NCBI RefSeq assembly: GCF_900184815.1
Contig: NZ_FXXQ01000002.1
Span: 1-64,000 of the forward strand
DNA: 64,000 bases
Origin: Boseongicola aestuarii
Lineage (GTDB): Bacteria > Pseudomonadota > Alphaproteobacteria > Rhodobacterales > Rhodobacteraceae
Reading direction: 5' to 3'
A model generated the notes under the pieces. The model had not been told where the DNA came from. It made no database searches and worked only from the letters and a program-made list of their open reading frames with translations. Position numbers and translations under genes: made by a program. This document shows positions 32,536-40,926 of the stretch, in pieces; positions within the stretch are counted from its first letter, which is position 1; each line of letters starts with the position of its first letter.

Positions 32536-34098
32536 TCAGCTTTGTGAAACAGGTCTCGCCCACAACAGATTGACGCCGACGGCAATGAACCATGCGATGC
32601 CACCAAGGCCGAAAACCGCACCTGTCACATCCCCCAGTGCCGGTAAAATGGTCGCCAATCCTGACGCGCCGGTAAGCACGCCCAATCCGATGGTCACCTT
32701 GCCCAGAGACCGTCCAGACCATGCCGCAAGGCTGACAGTGAGAATCCAGACTCCACCGGCAATCTCATTGCCACCCCCCAGTCCAAGTTCGACAGCATGG
32801 AGCATTTCCCAGACCTGCAGGGCGCGCTCGGGATCGGTTTCGGCCAGGGTGGCGACCCGCTCGACCGCGACATTCGCGAGCATCCCGACGCCCAGCACCA
32901 GTGTCGACCAGATCACGCCAAAACCCAGCGTCACAGGCGCCCAGTCCGGCGAGGCGCCCTTCAGACGAACGCTCAAGGCAACGACCAAGACCAACAATGT
33001 CAGCGCGTTGATGATGTAAATTCCTGTGTTCCATGCGATCATCACTCCTTGATCGGTGCGGATGAACTCCACGACAGCCACGACATCAATGTCGCTCGTG
33101 CCATAACCCAACCCGGCCAGAACCGTGACGAGCAGAGTGAACCCGAAAATATACGTGCCGGCACAGACCAGCGCGGCAAGACCGCCAGTGGATTGTAAAG
33201 TCATGATTTTTTTTCCTTCGTTGGGAAACCGGAGCAGCGTCTCGGTTGTGTTGGATGAAATAGCGATGCCCTTGAAGTGATCCTTGAGGCGGTGCGTGCC
33301 GTGGCACTCTCCCACCATATCGAGCGCCATTGCCGACAAGAAGAACTGGGCCGGTCCGTAGATCCGTCGCGGCGTCAGCAGCGGCAGCAGGCAAAGCGCG
33401 GCCCGGCGCAGCGCATCCGGCAGGTATGTTATGCGGATTGGCATCGCACTGCAGGCAAAGGCCAGTTCTGCAACCTCGCGCAAACTGAAAACCTCGGGGC
33501 CACCGACATCAAGCCAGGTTTTTTCCTGCTCAATCGCATCGGCCGTCGCCGCCGCCAGATCCGCTCCGTGGATCGGGTTGATCCGCTGCGTTCCATCCCC
33601 GAAAAGCCAAACCCGCCCGGCTTTCGCCATCGAGAGAATATCGCCCATATCCGAAAAATACCCCGACGGTGCGATCAAGGTCGCCTCCAGCGGACTTTCG
33701 AGCAGCTTGTCAACGAAGGCCGCCTTGGCTGCGACCATGGGCACGTTGTGCAACTTGTCGCCTTTGAGGACATGAACATATGCAAAGCGTGTCACCTGAG
33801 CCTTTTCGGCTTCCCGCAACAGGTTCAGATTGGCTTGATAATCCACATCCCAATACCCCAGCCCATCGACCTGTCGCGTGATCCCAAGCGCAGAAATCAC
33901 AAGATCAATACCTTCCATGATGCCCACCAGGGACTTCGGCTCGGTGGCTTGTGCTTCGATCAGTTGATCAGCGCACAATGATCTGGCGCGCGCGGCATTC
34001 CGTACAACGGCCGTCACATACCACCCGCGGCGTTGATATTCTTCACACAGAAAGCGGCCAAGATACCCGGTCGCGCCTGCGATGAGGACGGTTTTCAT
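32536..34098 (-). CDS. NmrA-like NAD(P)-binding protein fused in frame to a polytopic membrane protein
   Basis: One uninterrupted frame of 520 residues from the ATG at 34098 (AGGAG upstream). Residues 1-298 are an atypical short-chain dehydrogenase of the NmrA/YbjT type, with MKTVLIAGATGYLGRFLC, LVISALGITRQVDG and a FLSAMALDMVG end. From about residue 299 (MTLQSTGGLAALVCAGTYIF) it becomes a separate six-helix membrane protein of about 222 residues resembling DUF4386-type proteins. The junction lies at a run of eight A. With seven A, the first protein would stop in a TGA overlapping an ATG, exactly the ATGA coupling used elsewhere in this window. So it may be two coupled genes joined by slippage, a sequence error, or a genuine fusion. 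Confidence 0.72.
   Translation of the reverse strand: MKTVLIAGATGYLGRFLCEEYQRRGWYVTAVVRNAARARSLCADQLIEAQATEPKSLVGIMEGIDLVISALGITRQVDGLGYWDVDYQANLNLLREAEKAQVTRFAYVHVLKGDKLHNVPMVAAKAAFVDKLLESPLEATLIAPSGYFSDMGDILSMAKAGRVWLFGDGTQRINPIHGADLAAATADAIEQEKTWLDVGGPEVFSLREVAELAFACSAMPIRITYLPDALRRAALCLLPLLTPRRIYGPAQFFLSAMALDMVGECHGTHRLKDHFKGIAISSNTTETLLRFPNEGKKIMTLQSTGGLAALVCAGTYIFGFTLLVTVLAGLGYGTSDIDVVAVVEFIRTDQGVMIAWNTGIYIINALTLLVLVVALSVRLKGASPDWAPVTLGFGVIWSTLVLGVGMLANVAVERVATLAETDPERALQVWEMLHAVELGLGGGNEIAGGVWILTVSLAAWSGRSLGKVTIGLGVLTGASGLATILPALGDVTGAVFGLGGIAWFIAVGVNLLWARPVSQS
33202..33216 (-). other. A8 homopolymer at fusion junction
   Basis: On the minus strand GGAAAAAAAATCATGA: eight A at 33207-33214, then an ATG at 33202-33204. 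GAAGGA ahead of the A run could serve as a ribosome site for independent initiation at that ATG. Loss of one A would create a stop overlapping the ATG. Confidence 0.6.
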
Positions 34099-34115
34099 GG
34101 TCTGGACTCCTGGGA

Positions 34116-34490
34116 TCAAAGAAACGCAACGCAGAGGGCGGCAGCAACCATGACGCCGGTTACCGGAGTCCAGAGCAGTCGTTCGGGACGCGACGGGCTG
34201 ATAGCGTTTGCGATCATCGTCAGGACGGAAATCCCGACCGTGGCCCAAAAAAGCGCCGGTGCCACCTGTGCCGCGATGACACCGCCACGGGCCAGAACGC
34301 TCCAGATCATCGCAACCAGAATGGCTCCCTGCACGACGGCCAACCCCCTCCACAGGGGTGGCAAGGCGCCGGGAAACCGTCCGCCGTTGGCGAAGCGGCC
34401 CAAAGGGGCGCCAAGGGCAAGCGCGATTTGCATCGCGATCGGCATGGCCGCAGAAACGGCATAGATGCAGGCTGCGATGAAGGGCGTCAT
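34116..34490 (-). CDS. Small four-helix membrane protein
   Basis: A 124-residue membrane protein from the ATG at 34490, preceded by AGGAGA; the upstream extension of the frame is not plausible. Helices are IAACIYAVSAAMPIAMQIAL, LAVVQGAILVAMIWSVLA, VAPALFWATVGISVLTMIA, and TPVTGVMVAAALCVAFL. It lies 17 bp upstream of the NmrA-like gene and is probably in the same operon. The family is not identified. Hydrophobic pattern and size resemble small integral proteins paired with SDRs. Confidence 0.7.
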   Translation of the reverse strand: MTPFIAACIYAVSAAMPIAMQIALALGAPLGRFANGGRFPGALPPLWRGLAVVQGAILVAMIWSVLARGGVIAAQVAPALFWATVGISVLTMIANAISPSRPERLLWTPVTGVMVAAALCVAFL

Positions 34491-34521
34491 ATCTCGTCTC
34501 CTGTCTTGGAACGGTAACGGG

Positions 34522-34722
34522 TCAGCCCCGAGATTGCCCGTCCCCCAATGTGGGGAAAACACCGTTCGTCGTGGTAAACGCCTGCGCGTCAACAAGTCCG
34601 GCGTCACGTCCCGAGTTGCTGGACCGCGCGATGGCGTGCTTTTCGACTTGTGCGAACTGCCCGGTCAAAAGCGCATGGAGTGCGGCAAAACGCTGGGAGC
34701 GGCAACGGATGATCTGGCTCAT
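34522..34722 (-). CDS. Possible small hypothetical protein
   Basis: A 66-residue frame from the ATG at 34722, with AAAAGGAAAG about ten bases upstream. It begins MSQIIRCRSQRFAALHALLT and ends in a low-complexity polar tail, with no known motif. It fills the gap between the glycine-zipper lipoprotein and the four-helix membrane protein in the same direction, which favours it being real. Composition alone does not settle the point. Confidence 0.3.
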   Translation of the reverse strand: MSQIIRCRSQRFAALHALLTGQFAQVEKHAIARSSNSGRDAGLVDAQAFTTTNGVFPTLGDGQSRG

Positions 34723-34750
34723 GTTATGGTCTTTCCTTTTTGCCCGGGGT

Positions 34751-35113
34751 CTATCCGACAACCGCGTGGCCACGGCCGCGCAGACATTCGATCACGATCG
34801 ACTTTCGACGCTCGGATACATCGACGGCGCTTGCAACTCCGCCCACCAAAGCGCCTGCGACAGCCCCACCAAGGGCGTCACCGCTGTCAGCCTCTCCCAG
34901 AAGCGCACCCGCGCCGGCTCCCATCACGGTGGCCGCGATCGTTTCGTGATCGAACTGGTCCTGCGCGCGCGCCAGCAACTGGCAGGCGGAGAGATCGCTT
35001 TGGAACTCTGCCGTTGGCGCGCCATCCAGAATGGGTGTGTAAGACGCGCCAGTATCGGCGCAGGCAGCCAGAAGCCCGGCGCTTGCAATGGCGATGATCG
35101 TTTCTGTTTTCAT
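34751..35113 (-). CDS. Glycine-zipper lipoprotein
   Basis: A 120-residue protein from the ATG at 35113 (MKTETIIAIASAGLLAACAD), a lipoprotein signal with lipobox L-A-A-C. The second half carries glycine-zipper repeats (VMGAGAGALLGEADSGDALG, AVAGALVGGVASAV), as in small outer-membrane SlyB/OsmB-like proteins. A Cys in the middle (DLSACQLLARAQDQF) is typical of alphaproteobacterial members. It likely sits in the envelope and may respond to stress. The longer frame upstream lacks a ribosome site. Confidence 0.82.
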   Translation of the reverse strand: MKTETIIAIASAGLLAACADTGASYTPILDGAPTAEFQSDLSACQLLARAQDQFDHETIAATVMGAGAGALLGEADSGDALGGAVAGALVGGVASAVDVSERRKSIVIECLRGRGHAVVG

Positions 35114-35220
35114 GGTCTGAGCTTTCTCGTCAATCTGATGAAAGAGGAGATAGGCAAACTCGGCGCGTCCATGCATGACCGCTCGTACCACTGAATTGAC
35201 ACTTCGTAACAGATTGCGCC

Positions 35221-36246
35221 TCAGGCGACCTTGCTGAGATAGGCCGTCGGGCTGTGACCGGTCCACCGCTTGAAGGCCCGCACGAATGACGAGGCTTCGG
35301 AGAACCCGAGGAGATAGGCGGTTTCGTTCACCGTCACTTTCTGCGCCTCGAGGTAATCCAGCGCCATTCGCTTGCGCAGATCATCATGAACCTCGCCAAA
35401 AGTGAGGCCTTCCTCCTTGAGGCGACGATAGAGCGTCTGGCGGCTCATTCCCACGTCCCGTGCCACGCCATCCATCGATATACTGCCCTCGTGCAGTCGC
35501 GGAAGTATCTGCGCCTCCACAAGACCCCGCGCGGTTGTATCGGCTTCGAGATCCTTCAGCAGCGCGTCTGCATGTCGGGTGAACACTCCAAAAGCATAGG
35601 CGTGCCCTGGTTCGAAATCGGAACTTTCCGACACCCAGACCGGGTCGATGCGCAGCGCGTTGCGCGGTGCCTCAAAGCGCACCGGAATACGGAACAGGTC
35701 GGGATATTCAGCCACATGCGGTGGCGCGGCGTACGTGACCTCCATCTCGATCGCAAAGGTGACATCCGGGAAAGACCTGCGAAATTCGCTGATAAACCGC
35801 GCAAACGAGGCTTCTGTGCCAAGATATTCCGTGGCCGGCGCGATCAGGTGATCGACGATCCATAAACCCGCGGGTGTCTGCAAAAGCTCATAGCGGTCCC
35901 CTGCACTGCCGGGACTGACATCTGTCATCAGGCGGATGTAGCGGTTGAGTTGTTCGATCGAATGCGCAAGCGACGCCGAGGTGTGCACGATCTGACCGAC
36001 GACCGAGATCATCTGCAACTCGGACTCGAAGGTGTGGCGCAGCAAGAGAGCGGTGTCGCCGGTTTCCTTGATCCCGGCGGCAATCAACGCCTGATAGGAT
36101 GAAACGGGGATACGGTTGTCCTGATCGCTCAGATCAGCCTCGCTCAAGCCACTTGCCTGCAACAAGTAGGCGCGATCCGCCCCCCTTTCGACGGCAAATT
36201 CGGCAAGTGCCGCGGCAAATCCCGCTGCCATTTTCGGTGTGCTCAT
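35221..36246 (-). CDS. AraC family regulator with Arabinose_bd-type domain (second copy type)
   Basis: A 341-residue regulator. The N-terminal domain shows the same class of fold as the regulator at 29656 (ISVVGQIVHTSASLAHSIEQ and ELLQTPAGLWIVDHL). The C-terminal double HTH has MDGVARDVGMSRQTLYRRLK and VNETAYLLGFSEASSFVRAF, followed by KRWTGHSPTAYL. It is in the same direction as the glycine-zipper lipoprotein and downstream membrane genes and could regulate them. The two AraC genes bracket the MBL/DUF1772/NmrA group. Confidence 0.88.
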   Translation of the reverse strand: MSTPKMAAGFAAALAEFAVERGADRAYLLQASGLSEADLSDQDNRIPVSSYQALIAAGIKETGDTALLLRHTFESELQMISVVGQIVHTSASLAHSIEQLNRYIRLMTDVSPGSAGDRYELLQTPAGLWIVDHLIAPATEYLGTEASFARFISEFRRSFPDVTFAIEMEVTYAAPPHVAEYPDLFRIPVRFEAPRNALRIDPVWVSESSDFEPGHAYAFGVFTRHADALLKDLEADTTARGLVEAQILPRLHEGSISMDGVARDVGMSRQTLYRRLKEEGLTFGEVHDDLRKRMALDYLEAQKVTVNETAYLLGFSEASSFVRAFKRWTGHSPTAYLSKVA

Positions 36247-36789
36247 TCGATCTTTCCGGAACGCCTTAAGAAATGGGGCACGTTTTTTTCCATTTATACG
36301 GACCTACGACAGATTTTGAAGCGCCTGACCTGGCGCTTTCTGCAAGCCGCACCCCGCCATACCGGGGCCTCCTTGTTCCTCCGGTACCGGTTGCAGGAGG
36401 ATCGGGTTTTCGGCGTGCCCGTCTGTCTGGCAACTCCGCGAGCGGGAATCCGCCAAAAATCTCAATTCATATGGAAATCATAATGTGAACATAATATCGA
36501 ACGCTTTCGATCTTAAAGAAATGGGCGGCGCGGCTCCGGTTTTGTTGTCGAATGTGCCGTGCGCGAAAAAGGAGACGATGACCGGGACAGATCGAAAACG
36601 CAGTTCCTGGAATTTAGAGTTGGTTTATCTGCGGCCGTTGTTGCTTTGGCCGCCCGCATGTCGACTGCGCTTGGTCCAAACGCAGTCCATGGAAACAGCA
36701 CACGAAGGCCGCACGTCGCCCTGAGCGCACCGCGGCGATTCAGCGGGAAATGACCAGATGGCCCGCATTGAGACGATGAGGAGAGAACC
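36247..36789. other. Intergenic stretch with an imperfect palindrome
   Basis: About 540 bp with no convincing gene. A 25-base imperfect palindrome with GACTGCG at its left end and CGCAGTC at its right lies at 36663-36687; its inner TTGG and CCAA also pair. The words faintly resemble the dispersed repeat of the first 25 kb, but too weakly to call it a copy. A strong GAGGAGAG ribosome site closes the stretch. Confidence 0.4.
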
Positions 36790-37260
36790 ATGACCATAGG
36801 AAATGCGGCAAAGCCGATCTTGATCCTGGTATTGTTGTTTTTCGCGTCCGCCGCCGCGGCGCAGGTGACTTGCAAGGGAGAATGGCGAAGTGCGGCATTG
36901 ACCAACTACGAGAGTTATCCGGACCCCGGCGGCGTCGAGTGCGTAAAGTATAACGGCTGCAAATGGGCCGGACAGTTTTATGGCGTGAACGGCAAGAAAT
37001 CCGAGACGTGGGTTGCCCGCAACAATATCGCTGCGGTCCATCAGAAGCATTGGCGTGAATACGGCGGCAAGACTTTGCGGCTTCGCAAAGGGAGCCGGGA
37101 GATCTTCGTCAAGGTGCTCGACTTGTGCTCCGACTCGGACTGCAACGGTTGCTGCACCAACAACCTTGGTGGTGACGGTTACCTCATCGACATTGAAAAA
37201 TACACCATGCAGCGGTTTGGTTCCGGCTCGGGCCAGGTGAATTTTCAGGTCTGCCGCTGA
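36790..37260 (+). CDS. Secreted cysteine-rich protein of a family better known from fungi and algae
   Basis: A 156-residue exported protein with a clean signal peptide (LILVLLFFASAAAA, cleavage before QVTC). The mature part has nine cysteines. Three blocks are striking: YNGCKWAGQFYGVNGK, WVARNNIAAVHQKHW, and VLDLCSDSDCNGCCTNN followed by LIDIEKYTMQRFGSGSG. From memory, this set of motifs is characteristic of secreted proteins in fungi, oomycetes and diatoms with a barwin/expansin-like double-psi beta-barrel. A bacterial copy may be an acquired gene. GAGGAGAG directly before the ATG gives strong translation. Possible roles are binding or modifying extracellular polysaccharide; no catalytic activity is claimed. 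It precedes a polysaccharide-synthesis pair. Confidence 0.7.
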   Translation: MTIGNAAKPILILVLLFFASAAAAQVTCKGEWRSAALTNYESYPDPGGVECVKYNGCKWAGQFYGVNGKKSETWVARNNIAAVHQKHWREYGGKTLRLRKGSREIFVKVLDLCSDSDCNGCCTNNLGGDGYLIDIEKYTMQRFGSGSGQVNFQVCR

Positions 37261-37315
37261 CGCGCCCGAGATAGACGCGCCTCATGCAGGTCTAGGGACT
37301 GCGCAATTCGCGCTC

Positions 37316-40300
37316 TCACTCCAGGCTGGGCGATGAGCTTTCTCTACCGTTGCGGATGTCCTCGACAATCCGGCGCTTGCTGCGCGGCATTGACAGCGCT
37401 TCCTCGGGGCTAACCGTGGCAGTGCGGGTGACTTTGCGCCACCCTCCGAAACGCCCTGTCAGCGCACGCGCAACCGACCAGAGCACGACGAACCAGAATA
37501 TCTGACGATAGAAAAACCGCTGGGTCAGAACGGCGGGCAGTATCCGCCTGTCTTCGTCGCGTTCAAGGGACATGGCGATTGCGGCAAGCAGCATGTCCGA
37601 AAAAAGGTAGGCCAAATAGCCAACCACGATCGACATGGAAAGCGGCGAAACACCATTTTCGCCTGCGGACATAAGGCCCGAGAGGATCTGGGCCAGGTTC
37701 ACGATCAGGACGATATCGGCAAGTGGAGCAAACAGTGAAAACAGAATGCCGAATACGAGCATATCGGGAATTGCGACAAGCCCCACCGCCCAGCGCTCGC
37801 GGATAGCAGTCTTGTGTTTCCACGCGGCTTGCAGCATTCCAAAGGTCCAGCGAATGCGCTGGCGGATGAACTGGCGGATCGTTTCGGGTGCTTCGGTAAA
37901 GGCCTTTGCATTCGGTTCGTAGTTTACCTGATACCCGGCACGAATGATGCTGATCGTCAGATCCGCGTCCTCGACCAGGGTTTCCGACGAATATCCCGCC
38001 GCAGCATCGACCGCTTCCGCGCGCCAAGCGCCGATGGCGCCGGGAACAACCATGATCCCGTTCAGAGTCTCATAGGCGCGACGATCGAGGTTCTGCGCGG
38101 TGATGTACTCGATTGCCTGCAACAAGGTCAGAAGATTGCGTCGATTGCCGACCTTCACGTTGCCCGCGACAGCGCCGACTTTCGGGTCCGCAAAGTGACT
38201 GACAAGAAAACGTATGGCGTCGGGTGCGAGGATCGTGTCCGCATCGACTGCTACGATGATGGGAGTGGTAGCAAGCGCGTGGATGTGGTTCAGGGCCTCA
38301 GCTTTGCCGCGGTTTTCCTGCACCACCAACCGCACCCGGTCGTCAGGCCCAAAAGCCTGCCTGACCGCATCGGCAGTACCGTCAAGCGAGCCATCGTCGA
38401 CCACGATCACTTCTTCGATCGGGTAATCCGATGCCAGAACGGCGCTGATTGTCCGCACAATCACCGGCTCTTCGCAATAAGCGGGAATGGCGACGGTGAC
38501 GGCAGGGCGATAGTCGGATGGGGACCGAAGGTGCCGGTGCTGGCGCAACGCCAAAAGGACGATCAGTGTCGAACGGAAGACCCCCGCAAGGATCGTCACG
38601 AAGAAAATTGTGGTCAGTGCGGTCTGGAACGCGCGAATGCCGGCAAATGAGAAATGACGGAGCGGATCGGTTTCTGCTTGAGGCGACACAATGACCAGTT
38701 GCTCCAGCGCCGGGTAAAGGCTTGCCAGCGACACGAACTCGAACCCCTGTTGCCGGGTGGCGGCAATGACGTCCGGAAGGGCGCGCACCGTCTGTGATCG
38801 GTCACCGCCTCCATCGTGCAACAGCGCAACTCCGCCGCCTTTGGCCAAGAACGACCCTACCAGCGCGTCGGTGATATTCGCCACGCCCCTTCGCGACCAG
38901 TCAAACGAGTCATGTTCTATTCCGACGACAACATACCCTCCCGAAAGGATTGTGCGAAGGGCATTGGCTTCCCCGATGGTCTTGGGATCTTCGTCCAGCC
39001 CGTAGGGCGCGCGAAACAAAAGCGTGTTTGTGCCGGTAACTTCGGCCAGCAATTGCTGCGTGGCGTGCATTTCCATCCTGAGGCGGAGCGCGCCGATATC
39101 GGCCAGATTCGGGTGGCTGTAGGTGTGAGCGCCGATCTCATGACCTTCGGCCACGATACGTCGTGCAATTTCGGGGTATTCGAGGACTTTCGAGCCGATC
39201 AGGAAGAACACCGCAGGCGTGTCGTGGACATCGAGGATGTCGAGGATTTCAGGCGTGTATTTCGGGTCCGGCCCGTCATCGAATGTCAGCACAACGCCGC
39301 CGACTTGCTGTCCGCCGTGTCGCGTCAAAGTATATGCTGTCGGCAGGACCGGATAATGCATGCCCACGATGCGGCCCGAGCCTTGGTCAAGCGTCAGTCT
39401 GCGCAATCCGTCATGGGCACCAATCCGAATGGACAGCAAAGCGCCCTTGCCTTCATAACGAACGAAGTCCGGTGCATTTACCCGGTAGGCGGCAACGGCG
39501 CTGGAAGCGCCTTCGTCGGCGTCATCGACCAGCAATGTCCAAATGGCCGGATCTTCGCCACCCAGCGGCCATAAGGCGAAACCTCCGGTGGATCGCCCTT
39601 TGAGGCCCTTCAGGGTATTGTGCGCCGCGACGGCATCAAGAACCCACATCTGGTGCAGGCGGCCCTCAGCGTCTGTGAAGGCGGTGGTTGTATTCAGACT
39701 GTGCGGGTCCAGACGGACCGTTGCCGCGAACAGGCTGGCATTGGTTGTCAGGTCGAAATACCCGATCTCTTCAGGGATGGGGTTCCCGCTTGTCCAGTTC
39801 ACTCCCAGACTTCCAAGTCCGACGACGACTTTTTGCGCGTCGAACCGGTTGAAAAGCGAGGCGAATTTCTCATCGACAGCGTCCTGAGGTGCCAGGGGGC
39901 CGGGCGCGCTGAAAGGACCGGGCAACTGAAAACCAAGAGCAATCAGACGGTCGGCAAGGTCCGCGGCGTCCGGACTGTCCCACAGCGGATCGAAAAGACT
40001 GGCGACAAGACAGCTTTCGCCGCCGATACCGGCCAGCGCGTCACGCGCCGTGGTCAGGAATTCCACGACGTTGCCGAGGTGGTGCTGCGGTGCTCCGGTC
40101 ACATCGAAGCACAGCCCGTCGAAGTTGTTTTGCTCCACGATTCCGGCAGCCGAGGTTGCGACGGCACGTCTTTGCGCGTCACTCTCCAGCCAGGTATTCC
40201 AACGGTTACTGTCTGGTCCCGACAAGCGGACGACGGGCAGCAGCCGCTTGGTATCACGATTGAAATCGATGAAAAGCCGCAGATCCCGTGTGTGGTCTGC

Positions 40301-40765
40301 GGTCAATTCAGCGATGCCCGCTTGCTCGGGATCGATCGCGAACAACTCCGGCAAAAGCACGTCGATGTCGTCGATGCGCGCTTTCGCAATGTCGAGCGCC
40401 TGGCGTGACCAGAACGGAAAGAACGCATGAATTTCAACTGACGGCGCAGACGCGACAGGGGCTTTGGGGAAGCGCGTGATGCGCGGTCCGGGAATGACCA
40501 TAGGCGCCTCGGGCGGTTCTGATCGTGTCAGGGCCGCGATGCTATCGGCGGCAGCCTTGTCGGTCGGCGCGCCGACCTCGAACTGGCCTGGAAGGGCTGG
40601 CAGCCTTGCATCATAAAGCGATTTCGAGAAGGAAAATGCCCAGACCAGCACAAGGATAATGAAAGCGAAGAACAAGACCGAGACAACCGTCAGCCTGTGC
40701 GACGTCGGATCGAAAAAGACGGGTCGCACCTTTCGGTGGTTTCCAGGCTGGTCAGGTTTCTTCAA
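37316..40765 (-). CDS. GH18-like / polysaccharide deacetylase / glycosyltransferase 2 fusion
   Basis: A giant membrane enzyme of about 1149 residues, starting at the TTG at 40765 behind GGAGAG; a TTG 36 bases upstream lacks a site. Order of parts: N-terminal membrane helix (about 25-45); GH18-like barrel (about 108-435), where the catalytic DxxDxDxE is degraded to FDGLCFDVTG without the Glu; NodB/CE4 deacetylase (about 488-680) with LTFDDGPDPKYTP and HTYSHPNL; a second helix (about 715-738); family 2 glycosyltransferase (about 755-980) with VIVVDDGSLDGTAD, VDADT, LVEDADL and QRIRW; and four C-terminal helices. It probably polymerises and N-deacetylates a hexosamine polymer, combining PgaC- and PgaB-like functions. 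It is divergent from a DUF3131 partner by about 160 bp. Confidence 0.87.
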   Translation of the reverse strand: MKKPDQPGNHRKVRPVFFDPTSHRLTVVSVLFFAFIILVLVWAFSFSKSLYDARLPALPGQFEVGAPTDKAAADSIAALTRSEPPEAPMVIPGPRITRFPKAPVASAPSVEIHAFFPFWSRQALDIAKARIDDIDVLLPELFAIDPEQAGIAELTADHTRDLRLFIDFNRDTKRLLPVVRLSGPDSNRWNTWLESDAQRRAVATSAAGIVEQNNFDGLCFDVTGAPQHHLGNVVEFLTTARDALAGIGGESCLVASLFDPLWDSPDAADLADRLIALGFQLPGPFSAPGPLAPQDAVDEKFASLFNRFDAQKVVVGLGSLGVNWTSGNPIPEEIGYFDLTTNASLFAATVRLDPHSLNTTTAFTDAEGRLHQMWVLDAVAAHNTLKGLKGRSTGGFALWPLGGEDPAIWTLLVDDADEGASSAVAAYRVNAPDFVRYEGKGALLSIRIGAHDGLRRLTLDQGSGRIVGMHYPVLPTAYTLTRHGGQQVGGVVLTFDDGPDPKYTPEILDILDVHDTPAVFFLIGSKVLEYPEIARRIVAEGHEIGAHTYSHPNLADIGALRLRMEMHATQQLLAEVTGTNTLLFRAPYGLDEDPKTIGEANALRTILSGGYVVVGIEHDSFDWSRRGVANITDALVGSFLAKGGGVALLHDGGGDRSQTVRALPDVIAATRQQGFEFVSLASLYPALEQLVIVSPQAETDPLRHFSFAGIRAFQTALTTIFFVTILAGVFRSTLIVLLALRQHRHLRSPSDYRPAVTVAIPAYCEEPVIVRTISAVLASDYPIEEVIVVDDGSLDGTADAVRQAFGPDDRVRLVVQENRGKAEALNHIHALATTPIIVAVDADTILAPDAIRFLVSHFADPKVGAVAGNVKVGNRRNLLTLLQAIEYITAQNLDRRAYETLNGIMVVPGAIGAWRAEAVDAAAGYSSETLVEDADLTISIIRAGYQVNYEPNAKAFTEAPETIRQFIRQRIRWTFGMLQAAWKHKTAIRERWAVGLVAIPDMLVFGILFSLFAPLADIVLIVNLAQILSGLMSAGENGVSPLSMSIVVGYLAYLFSDMLLAAIAMSLERDEDRRILPAVLTQRFFYRQIFWFVVLWSVARALTGRFGGWRKVTRTATVSPEEALSMPRSKRRIVEDIRNGRESSSPSLE

Positions 40766-40926
40766 GGTCTCTCCGCGGTGGACGTGGGTCCAGTTTTTCA
40801 AGGACAGGCGTCAATTCTAACCAAATCAAATCCAAGCCAAATTGCTTTGTATCAAATTGCCGGACGTCTATTGCGTCTATCTTTGCAAAGGCGAAGGGAC
40901 GAAATGCGCCGTTGTGGAGGGCATCT

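Noticed and set aside
31757-33019. A 420-codon plus-strand frame spanning the MBL, DUF1772 and NmrA-fusion genes
   Set aside because: It overlaps three recognisable genes in other frames or strands and crosses the strong 32441-32482 hairpin. The translation is low-complexity and unlike any protein.
36485-36724. A 79-codon frame before the secreted cysteine-rich gene
   Set aside because: No ribosome site, no protein-like pattern, and it runs through the imperfect palindrome.
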